Assembly (NCBI GenBank): GCA_000431815.1
Contig: FR889232.1
Coordinates: 1 to 36,560, forward strand
Origin: Butyrivibrio sp. CAG:318
GTDB lineage: Bacteria; Bacillota; Clostridia; Lachnospirales; Lachnospiraceae
DNA length: 36,560 nucleotides
Direction of reading: 5' to 3'
This document shows positions 26,090-32,301 of this stretch, piece after piece. Position numbers and translations under genes: made by a program. Each line of letters starts with the position of its first letter. The stretch's first letter is position 1. A model generated the notes under the pieces. The model had not been told where the DNA came from. It did no database searches and saw nothing but the letters and a program-made list of their open reading frames with translations.

Positions 26090-27117
26090 TACTTTTCTCC
26101 CCCTCTGTCGATTTTTTCGATAACTACCGCATGTGCAATGCCCGGCACTGTCTTGCCCTCGTTAAAGCTGATAGCGGACAGAAGCGCACCCGTCGGCACG
26201 AATAATACCCTGCTGTATTCACCTTCCCTGATGCGCCTTAATATCTGCGCCGAAAGCGTTGCGGCACTGCACCCGCATCCGCTTCCTCCCGCATGCGTGT
26301 CCTGTGTACCGGCATCATAAATTTCCACTCCGCAGTCATGATGTACCTTGCTTATATCAAATCCGCGCTTGTCCATAAGATCAATAAGGATGGTCTGTCC
26401 CACACTTCCCAAATCTCCGGTATAGATTGCATCATAGTCTTCCGGCCTGCGCTCAAAGTCCATTAAGTGATTATATATTACATCGCATGCTGCCGGAGCC
26501 ATCGCGGCTCCCATATTGAACGAATCCTGTATTCCGTAATCCACAATTCTGCCTGTCGTTATTCCGCTGACACATATATCCGACTCTCCGGATGCCGACA
26601 AGATTACTCCCCCGGCCCCTGTCACCGTCCATGTCGCACAAAGCGGTCTCTGATTACCATAATCTAACGGGAACCTGAATTGTTTCTCGGCACTTCCGAA
26701 ATGACTCGATGTCATGGCAATCACATTGTCGGCGTATCCGGCAGAGACGGTCATTGCTGCTAAAGATAACGCTTCCCCCATTGTGGAACACGCACCGTAC
26801 AGCCCGAATACAGGCACCTCAAACCCGGATATTCCGAATGATGTCGCGATCAGCTGGCCCAACAGGTCACCCGCGAAAAAATATCTGATTTCTTTTGCCT
26901 GAAGTCCGCTCTTAATAAGAAGTTCATCCACAAGCTGCCGCTGCATTTCGCTTTCAGCTTCCTCCCATGTATTCTGGCCTGCCATCGGGTCATCGATGAC
27001 CCGGTCAAAATACTCCCCCAACGGTCCCTCGCCCTCTTTTTGACCGACAACCGAGGCAGAAGCACTTATAAGCGGTTTATTATCAAATTCTATACTGCAT
27101 TTCCCGATTTTCCCCAT
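26089..27117 (-). CDS. spoVAD: Stage V sporulation protein AD
   Basis: The protein has 342 residues, the usual SpoVAD length, with a thiolase-like fold that binds dipicolinic acid during uptake into the forespore. Recognisable blocks include GPLGEYFDRV, FGLYGACSTMGEALSLAAM, SSHFGSAEKQFRFPLDYG, GSGCGCSAATLSAQ and PTGALLSAISFNEGKTVPGIAHAV. The ribosome binding site AAAGGAT lies in the 3' arm of a hairpin (27124-27164), and a sigma-G-like promoter starts within that hairpin. It is coupled to spoVAE. It stands apart from spoVAC, which is 3.4 kb upstream, unlike the contiguous operon of Bacillus. Confidence 0.97.
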   Translation of the reverse strand: MGKIGKCSIEFDNKPLISASASVVGQKEGEGPLGEYFDRVIDDPMAGQNTWEEAESEMQRQLVDELLIKSGLQAKEIRYFFAGDLLGQLIATSFGISGFEVPVFGLYGACSTMGEALSLAAMTVSAGYADNVIAMTSSHFGSAEKQFRFPLDYGNQRPLCATWTVTGAGGVILSASGESDICVSGITTGRIVDYGIQDSFNMGAAMAPAACDVIYNHLMDFERRPEDYDAIYTGDLGSVGQTILIDLMDKRGFDISKVHHDCGVEIYDAGTQDTHAGGSGCGCSAATLSAQILRRIREGEYSRVLFVPTGALLSAISFNEGKTVPGIAHAVVIEKIDRGGEK

Positions 27118-27123
27118 ACAAAA

Positions 27124-27164
27124 ACATCCTTTACATAATTTTAGTCATATTATGCAAAGGATGT
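27124..27164 (-). promoter_or_regulatory. Hairpin with U tract masking the spoVAD ribosome binding site
   Basis: A 16-bp stem with one mismatch (arms 27124-27139 and 27149-27164) has a 9-nt loop. On the minus strand it is followed by TTTTTGT and then the spoVAD ATG. The 3' arm contains AAAGGATG, the spoVAD ribosome binding site. It can act as terminator for the upstream lipid kinase operon and as a mask on read-through mRNA. Confidence 0.8.
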
Positions 27165-27178
27165 TGTTATTTTATTCA
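27148..27178 (-). promoter_or_regulatory. sigma-G-like forespore promoter of spoVAD-spoVAE
   Basis: On the minus strand TGAATA (27173-27178, overlapping the stop codon of the lipid kinase) and CATAATA (27148-27154) are separated by 18 bp. This matches the Bacillus sigma-G pattern TGAATA / CATAMTA. Transcription would begin near 27141, inside the loop of the hairpin at 27124-27164. Confidence 0.7.
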
Positions 27179-28023
27179 TATCTGACTGTATATTCAGTCA
27201 CATTCTTAACCGTCTCGCCATCTATCTGCAGCGCACATGGTCTGTCGAAAACGACCCTGACTTCATGCCCCGTCCGTATGTCAACCATATCAGTATATTT
27301 CGTGTGTTCTCCGGAAAAAATCTTAGTGAAGCGAATAAGTGTCTTAAGCCGGCCTGTTCCGTGTATAACAACGTTTGTGACTGTATGCTGCGGATTATTG
27401 CGGTCCTGTTCCGGCGCAACCTTCATTCCTCCACCGTAATATTTTCCGAACATCGTCGGTGCGAGCCATACTTTATCGTAATGTCTTGTCTCGCCATCCA
27501 CCGTAATGTCAGCTCCGTATGGTTTAAAACTAAGAAGGCATCCCTTAACGGCAATTGCCGAATAATTAATATCATGCTTGCCCGCTGCACGCTTTCTGTC
27601 GCCTTCTTCACAACAATATCCGTCTATTCCGAATCCTATTCCGTTAACAAACTTATAGGTTACACCACCGACCGTAACCGTCGGAAGATTTCTTATGTAG
27701 TCGTTCAGCCTGATTCTGTATAATGAATTATCCGGATCGACATCATGTTTAAAATCATTACCGGTTCCCGCTGAGTAGAAAAAAATGTCACCGAGAATTC
27801 TAAGATTCGTCGAATCATTAATAAAGCGGTTAAGTGTTCCGTCGCCTCCGACTATGTATACAATATCTTCAGGTTGTATTTTATCAATAACAGATACATA
27901 ATCATCAATATCCGTTACAGCATATATCTCAACATCCTGTCCGTCAAGTGTCTTCTTAATCAATTGAAGGTCTTCCGCGGCCTTACCGTTTCTGGCGCTT
28001 GGATTATAAAAAAGATAATTCAT
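27172..28023 (-). CDS. Diacylglycerol kinase-family lipid kinase
   Basis: The protein has 283 residues. FYNPSARNGKA, IVGGDGTLNRFIND and YSAGTGNDFKHDV are the conserved ATP- and lipid-binding blocks of the DAGK/YegS family. It likely phosphorylates diacylglycerol or a related lipid at the membrane. The start overlaps the stop of the acyltransferase gene by 4 bp (ATGA), so the two are coupled and probably act in one phosphatidic acid pathway. It differs from the other lipid kinase at 16476-17360. Its stop codon overlaps the -35 of the spoVAD promoter. Confidence 0.9.
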   Translation of the reverse strand: MNYLFYNPSARNGKAAEDLQLIKKTLDGQDVEIYAVTDIDDYVSVIDKIQPEDIVYIVGGDGTLNRFINDSTNLRILGDIFFYSAGTGNDFKHDVDPDNSLYRIRLNDYIRNLPTVTVGGVTYKFVNGIGFGIDGYCCEEGDRKRAAGKHDINYSAIAVKGCLLSFKPYGADITVDGETRHYDKVWLAPTMFGKYYGGGMKVAPEQDRNNPQHTVTNVVIHGTGRLKTLIRFTKIFSGEHTKYTDMVDIRTGHEVRVVFDRPCALQIDGETVKNVTEYTVRYE

Positions 28024-28853
28024 TTCTTACCTCCTGACTTCAAATGTTCTTCCATCATATTTCTGACAAGTTCCGATATCTCGCCGGTCTTCATATGCTC
28101 TATCTTATTATATGGTATAACGTCAATAATATCCATGACAACCTTGGTTCTTCTGAGCGGAAAATTCTTACAGATATTCTCCGTTCCTCTTATCACAGAT
28201 ACCACAATAGGGCATTTGGCCCATAATGCAATTTTAAAACAACCATTGTGAAAATCAAGCAGATTCCCGCCGGTATTACGCGTTCCCTCAGGATAAACAC
28301 CTATACAGGACTGTCCTGAGCTTATCATCCGGGCAGCTTTCATAACCGCCTCTGCACCGTTACGCATATTTTTCCGCTCAAGCGGTATGTATCTGCATCT
28401 GACCATATATCTGCGTATAAACGGAATTCTAAAATTGGCGCGTTTGCTAATAAAAGCCATGGGCTGCAACTTCATCTCTCCGCATTGTATAATCGGATCG
28501 TAATTCGACCTGTGATTGGAGACAAAAAGAAATCTATCCTTGCGCGGAATCTTATCCCTGCCATTTACAATCACCCTTGCGCCGGAAACAAATCCGGCAA
28601 ATTCAAGCATAAGTCCGAACAATGTCGTATAAAATCTGCTTGTTCCGGCATATTCTTTATTGATATTGACAGGTAATGATATAATCACACATATTATTCC
28701 AAAAAGAATAAATAATGCTGCCCAGCATATCAGAAAAGAAACAATAAATACCACAATATACTTATACGGTGCGGGATTAGCAAAAACATGCATAAAAGCC
28801 GTATAATAATATGACAATGCTATACTTACTACGGTTATTATAATATCTATCAT
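28020..28853 (-). CDS. plsC: 1-acyl-sn-glycerol-3-phosphate acyltransferase (PlsC family)
   Basis: The protein has 277 residues with two N-terminal membrane segments (about 2-22 and 28-60). The acyltransferase motif I is VSNHRSNYDP (NHxxxxD). IGVYPEGTRNTGG gives motif III, and RYMVRCRYIPLER the intermediate region. The family acylates lysophosphatidic acid to phosphatidic acid in phospholipid synthesis. It is followed, with a 4-bp overlap, by a lipid kinase that also makes phosphatidic acid. AAGGA lies 9 nt before the ATG. The exact acceptor could differ, as several PlsC-like paralogues usually exist in one genome. Confidence 0.92.
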   Translation of the reverse strand: MIDIIITVVSIALSYYYTAFMHVFANPAPYKYIVVFIVSFLICWAALFILFGIICVIISLPVNINKEYAGTSRFYTTLFGLMLEFAGFVSGARVIVNGRDKIPRKDRFLFVSNHRSNYDPIIQCGEMKLQPMAFISKRANFRIPFIRRYMVRCRYIPLERKNMRNGAEAVMKAARMISSGQSCIGVYPEGTRNTGGNLLDFHNGCFKIALWAKCPIVVSVIRGTENICKNFPLRRTKVVMDIIDVIPYNKIEHMKTGEISELVRNMMEEHLKSGGKK

Positions 28854-28885
28854 TTGAATTATTCCTTATTTCTCAATAGATATCC

Positions 28886-28914
28886 ATTGTAGCATTTTAT
28901 TACAATAAATTCAA
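28886..28914 (-). promoter_or_regulatory. sigma-A promoter of the plsC-lipid kinase operon
   Basis: On the minus strand the -35 is TTGAAT (28909-28914) and the -10 is TACAAT (28886-28891), with a 17-bp spacer. A TGC directly before the -10 gives an extended element. Confidence 0.7.
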
Positions 28915-28920
28915 TATTTT

Positions 28921-29808
28921 TCACTGAATAGTTTTCTCAGCGTTATATTTATCAAACATCATTACAGGTCTGTATGAAAGCTTTGCCTGCCTTATGCCAG
29001 GAAGTCCTATATCGTCTTCCCTGTTGACATACTTAAAGCCTGAAATTGAATTTGCGGCAAACTGCTGGTTAATTGCCTGATAAAGTCCCGGAATGTCCTC
29101 ATCCGCTTTCTCAAAATGCGTTACAAAGGTATCCTCCGAAATCGCTTCGCCAATTGTAAAAGCTGATACCTTACCGTCGATTCTTATCAGACCGCCGATC
29201 AGATTAAACTTATCATAATTATCCAGAACATTGTCTATAATATCAAGTTCTTCCCTGTATTCTTCTATGTCTCCGCCTTTTCTGACCGCCCACTCTTCTT
29301 TCATACGGCGGCATTCCTCTATGTTATCCTCAGTGATTTCCTCATATGAAAATGCATAAGTATTTAAGAATTTATTAAGGTGATTTTTCTTGCCGTGATA
29401 TTTGGAACCGGAAAGTCTTATAAGATCATCAACTTCATATATATAATCACTGTATTCCCTGTCATACCAGTATCTCAACTGTCCGACCATTTCTCTTTCA
29501 AGTCTTAATACCATATTCTCTGACATATTGGTAAGTACCATACGGCATCCGTTATCCACCGCATCCTGCTCAAGCTTCATAACAAGTTCCGCCGGCTCTT
29601 CTATAAATTCCACAATCGAATAATATGCGGTTCCGGCATCAATAAGCCTGTATACCAGCACATCATCAATAACCGCAAACATAAGCTTATCGGTGTCATT
29701 CCAGAAAAAAATATTTACCATCGCATATTCGCAGTTGCGTGTATGCGCAAGCCTTGTATGCTTTCTTAATGTTTCCATATCACTAAAATTTATTTTGTTA
29801 AATTCCAT
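28921..29808 (-). CDS. DUF2156 (phosphatidylglycerol lysyltransferase-like C-terminal domain) protein
   Basis: The protein has 295 residues and a double-GNAT-like fold. It is typical of stand-alone DUF2156 proteins found in Clostridia: LRLSGSKYHGKKNHLNKFL, INGLIRIDGKVSAFTIGEAI-like core, EKADEDIPGLYQAINQQFA and YVNREDDIGLPGIRQAKLSYRP. In MprF the same domain transfers lysine or alanine from tRNA to phosphatidylglycerol. This soluble form lacks the flippase helices, and its substrate is unknown. It follows a GNAT gene with a 22-bp gap, and both come from the promoter at 30423-30451. Confidence 0.88.
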   Translation of the reverse strand: MEFNKINFSDMETLRKHTRLAHTRNCEYAMVNIFFWNDTDKLMFAVIDDVLVYRLIDAGTAYYSIVEFIEEPAELVMKLEQDAVDNGCRMVLTNMSENMVLRLEREMVGQLRYWYDREYSDYIYEVDDLIRLSGSKYHGKKNHLNKFLNTYAFSYEEITEDNIEECRRMKEEWAVRKGGDIEEYREELDIIDNVLDNYDKFNLIGGLIRIDGKVSAFTIGEAISEDTFVTHFEKADEDIPGLYQAINQQFAANSISGFKYVNREDDIGLPGIRQAKLSYRPVMMFDKYNAEKTIQ

Positions 29809-29830
29809 GTTATTTACCTGTCCGAATATG

Positions 29831-30361
29831 TCAGTACGGTATCAATCCGTATACCGCGTCCGGCGCTGCCGAATGCTTTACGCAGACAAGCGCGTCCGGC
29901 AGATCCGGAATTACGCCATCATCTGCTTTGATTTCCGCAATAACATATCCTGTCACACTTTCATTAAATATATTCTTTACATTACTTCTTATTCCCGCCG
30001 GAACATGTACATCAAATCCAAGTTCTTCATAATATGATACCAGTTTTTCTTCGCCCGGAATAAGGAAAAAATATCCGGCATCAAAATGATCAATAAAATA
30101 TCTGATAAGTGCTGACATATATCCACGATTTCTGTAATCTGCATCCGTTGCCAGCGCATACAGATAATAATTATCATCAATTGTGGGAAGTGCATACAGC
30201 ACCGATACTATTATGCCTGATTTCCTGACAACATATGTCTGTGCACCATTCAATACTTTGGACATAAATAATTCTATTATTTCCTTATCGTCCCCAAAAG
30301 CCTCATACCACAGCTCTTCAAGCCGTCCGACATCATCTTCCTTTGCTCTGTCTATTATCAT
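29831..30361 (-). CDS. GNAT-family N-acetyltransferase
   Basis: The protein has 176 residues. The N-terminal strand MIIDRAKEDDVGRLEELWYEAFGDD begins like many GNAT enzymes. Motif A is seen in YLYALATDADYRNRGYMSALIRY (RNRGY loop), and YFFLIPGEEKLVSYYEELGFDV is the motif B region. The C-terminus after about residue 125 shows no recognised fold. GAGG lies 5-6 nt before the ATG. It is the first gene of a two-gene operon with the DUF2156 protein. Substrate unknown. Confidence 0.85.
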   Translation of the reverse strand: MIIDRAKEDDVGRLEELWYEAFGDDKEIIELFMSKVLNGAQTYVVRKSGIIVSVLYALPTIDDNYYLYALATDADYRNRGYMSALIRYFIDHFDAGYFFLIPGEEKLVSYYEELGFDVHVPAGIRSNVKNIFNESVTGYVIAEIKADDGVIPDLPDALVCVKHSAAPDAVYGLIPY

Positions 30362-30422
30362 AGCTGCCTCTTGAATATGTTAAATCATCTTTTAATTATT
30401 TATTTTATCTATCCACTATGTA

Positions 30423-30451
30423 ATTATCACACATTCCGTTTTTAATGTCAA
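30423..30451 (-). promoter_or_regulatory. sigma-A promoter of the GNAT-DUF2156 operon
   Basis: On the minus strand the -35 is TTGACA (30446-30451) and the -10 is GATAAT (30423-30428), with a 17-bp spacer. It lies directly after the terminator of spoVAC. Confidence 0.75.
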
Positions 30452-30472
30452 TGTACCAAAACCAGCCCGATT

Positions 30473-30506
30473 AAAATCGCTGAGACCATGAGGTTTCAGC
30501 GATTTT
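30473..30506 (-). terminator. Rho-independent terminator of spoVAC
   Basis: A 15-bp stem with one G-T wobble (30473-30487 with 30492-30506) has a 4-nt loop. It is followed on the minus strand by TTAATC and preceded by A-rich sequence. It lies 22 bp past the spoVAC stop, so spoVAC is transcribed separately from the next genes. Confidence 0.85.
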
Positions 30507-30528
30507 TCGGTGTAACGGTTTCTGCAGG

Positions 30529-30987
30529 TTACCACCATCCGAGGCAGGTTCCGAGCCAGTATATAAATCCAAGCGCAGAACTTGACAGTATGCCGTACAG
30601 AATAACAGGTCCCGCTATCGTAAATATTTTGGCTCCGACACCGAACACCTGGCCTTCTTTTTTAAATTCGATTGCGGCTGCAGCAACCGAATTGGCAAAT
30701 CCCGTAATTGGAACCAGCAGCCCCGCACCGGCAAATTTGGTAATCTTAGGATACAGTCCCGCTGCCGTAAGCAGAACAGAAATAAATATAAGTATCAAAG
30801 AGCACCATGTCGATGCACTCGTCTTATCAAGATGCCAGTAAAATATTGCTATATTGTAAATGATCTGACCCAGAACACATACACATCCTCCCACCGCAAA
30901 AGCCTTTACCATCTGCATAACAACACTGTGTGTTGGCGTTACTTTTTCAACATATCTGTTGTATTGTTTTTTGTCATTTTCATCCAT
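30529..30987 (-). CDS. spoVAC: Stage V sporulation protein AC
   Basis: The protein has 152 residues with several membrane helices. In Bacillus, SpoVAC is a mechanosensitive channel component for dipicolinic acid movement in the spore membrane. Family landmarks are KVTPTHSVVMQMVKAFAVGG, GLYPKITKFAGAGLLVPITGFANSVAAAAIEFKKEGQ-like core and GAKIFTIAGPVILYG. It stands alone between terminators: spo0A ends just upstream, and a strong terminator follows. The ribosome binding site GGGAGGG lies in the 3' arm of the hairpin at 30994-31044, separated from the ATG by CTTTTTTT, so the spo0A terminator U tract is its spacer. Confidence 0.97.
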   Translation of the reverse strand: MDENDKKQYNRYVEKVTPTHSVVMQMVKAFAVGGCVCVLGQIIYNIAIFYWHLDKTSASTWCSLILIFISVLLTAAGLYPKITKFAGAGLLVPITGFANSVAAAAIEFKKEGQVFGVGAKIFTIAGPVILYGILSSSALGFIYWLGTCLGWW

Positions 30988-30993
30988 AAAAAA

Positions 30994-31044
30994 AGCCCTC
31001 CCGCTATAATATCTGTCTTAGTGATATTATTAGCGAAGAGAGCT
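30994..31044 (-). terminator. spo0A terminator that overlaps the spoVAC ribosome binding site
   Basis: The arms 31023-31044 and 30994-31013 pair over about 20 bp with two single-base bulges and a 9-nt loop. Seven T follow on the minus strand. The 3' arm carries GGGAGGG, the spoVAC ribosome binding site, and the ATG begins right after the T run. It therefore acts as a terminator for spo0A and would mask spoVAC on read-through mRNA. Confidence 0.85.
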
Positions 31045-31054
31045 ATAATATGCG
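31025..31054 (-). promoter_or_regulatory. Possible forespore promoter of spoVAC inside the hairpin
   Basis: On the minus strand CGCATA (31049-31054) and AATAATA (31025-31031) are 17 bp apart. This is a partial match to sigma-G/F promoters that would start transcription near 31018 in the hairpin loop. A competing -10, CATATTA, lies at 31046-31052 with a poor -35; it would leave the hairpin intact. The call is tentative. Confidence 0.35.
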
Positions 31055-31055
31055 G

Positions 31056-31823
31056 CTATTTAAGTGATTTAAGCCTGATGTGTTCCGCACATCCGAGAAT
31101 AAACTCACTGTTAGTAGGCTTGTCCTTCTTATTCGGCAAAAAAGGAACTTCAATGTTATCATTACGTTCCCACGTTGCCGCTATGATATATCTTATATTA
31201 CGTTCCACATTAGTAGCTGATGTTCCGTATTCTTCCGCAACCGCCGGGTATATTGTCTTCGTAATTGACAGATCACCGTCAGGTTCACCGACCGCCTTTT
31301 CGATTGCATCACGCAGGTATTTGTATCCAACCATCTTAATCGGCATACCGATTGATCTTAAAAGTTCCGATATTTCAAGATCAAGGTTTTTCGCTTCATC
31401 TTCGAGGCCTGCTGCATCTTTCTCCTGTCCGGCGCCCGTCCTGATATGCCTTATTCTCTTAATAAGCGCCTCACCGTCAAACGGTTTCATCATAAAATAA
31501 GTCGCGCCGTTATTAAGTGCCTCACTTACTATATCCTCACGGCCTGCCGCAGACAGAACAATATATTCCGGGTGATAATCCTTCATATCCTGACTATTCC
31601 TGATTCTCATCATAACGCCCATACCATCAAGCTTAGGCATTACAAGATCAAGCAGTACCACATCCGGCCTTTCCGCTTTAATCAATTCGACTGCGCTTTC
31701 TCCGTCGGATGCTTCTCCGACGATTGTAAAGTCTTCCTCATCCGCTAACGTATCATGTATCATCTCTCTTATGATATCGTTGTCATCCACAATAGCTATT
31801 TTAATTAAATCTGCCAAACCCAT
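31056..31823 (-). CDS. spo0A: Sporulation master regulator Spo0A
   Basis: This is the response regulator that commits the cell to sporulation by binding 0A boxes when phosphorylated. The receiver domain has the acidic pair in IAIVDDND, the phosphoacceptor Asp in VVLLDLVMPKLDG, a Ser in VLSAAG and the Lys in MMKPFDG. The C-terminal Spo0A DNA-binding domain is well conserved (SATNVERNIRYIIAATWERN, KPTNSEFILGCAEHIRLKS). The start is ambiguous. ATG at 31835 has no ribosome binding site, and ATG at 31823 is only 2 nt from AAAGGAG. TTG at 31817 has ideal 7-nt spacing and would put the phosphoacceptor at Asp57. It lies 14-32 bp downstream of an Hpt gene rather than after spoIVB, its usual neighbour. 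Confidence 0.98.
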   Translation of the reverse strand: MGLADLIKIAIVDDNDIIREMIHDTLADEEDFTIVGEASDGESAVELIKAERPDVVLLDLVMPKLDGMGVMMRIRNSQDMKDYHPEYIVLSAAGREDIVSEALNNGATYFMMKPFDGEALIKRIRHIRTGAGQEKDAAGLEDEAKNLDLEISELLRSIGMPIKMVGYKYLRDAIEKAVGEPDGDLSITKTIYPAVAEEYGTSATNVERNIRYIIAATWERNDNIEVPFLPNKKDKPTNSEFILGCAEHIRLKSLK

Positions 31824-31849
31824 AACTCCTTTCATCCTTAAGTATTATG

Positions 31850-32215
31850 TCATTCCTCAGGGCAGAGGTAATTCTTTATTATGTTCATGATTGTGTGATA
31901 ATTGTCGCCGACTTCTTCCACCGTCTGCCTGACACCGGTCATATCACCGGTTCTTAATTTCTCACATGCATCATAAATATTCGGAAACATCCTGCGAAAT
32001 CCAAGATTCCCAACAACGCCTTTAAGTGAATGGCAGTGTTCAAACGCTTCCTCACAATCACCTTTATCGAGTGCTTCGATTAACATCTCATAGTTATTAT
32101 CCGCATAAAAAAGTCTGAGATACTTAGCATATCTGTCTTCCTTACCGCAGAAACGGGCTATTGCACTGTCAACATCAACATCGGCGTTCTTCAATTCGTC
32201 CTTCCAATTTGTCAT
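31850..32215 (-). CDS. Stand-alone histidine phosphotransfer (Hpt) protein
   Basis: The protein has 121 residues, is all-helical and soluble. HCHSLKGVVGNLG carries the phosphoacceptor His62 in the classical H-x-LKG motif of Hpt domains. The preceding helix (YEMLIEALDKGDCEEAFEH) and the following one (FPNIYDACEKLRTGD) fit the four-helix bundle. It has no kinase domain of its own, so it needs a donor receiver and an acceptor receiver. The hybrid kinase directly upstream and Spo0A directly downstream supply both. AAGGTGG precedes the ATG. It is likely cotranscribed with spo0A from a promoter at 32254-32283. Confidence 0.92.
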   Translation of the reverse strand: MTNWKDELKNADVDVDSAIARFCGKEDRYAKYLRLFYADNNYEMLIEALDKGDCEEAFEHCHSLKGVVGNLGFRRMFPNIYDACEKLRTGDMTGVRQTVEEVGDNYHTIMNIIKNYLCPEE

Positions 32216-32253
32216 ATATCCACCTTACGTTTCTAAATCTTTGTACACATATA

Positions 32254-32283
32254 AGTATATAACAAATTATAAGGGTTTAACAA
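32254..32283 (-). promoter_or_regulatory. Promoter of hpt-spo0A
   Basis: On the minus strand the -35 is TTGTTA (32278-32283) and the -10 is TATACT (32254-32259), with an 18-bp spacer. A one-mismatch 0A box, TGTCGTA (32303-32309), lies about 60 bp upstream of the predicted start, within the last codons of the kinase gene. Confidence 0.55.
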
Positions 32284-32301
32284 TATTTCTCTATCGCTAA
32301 T

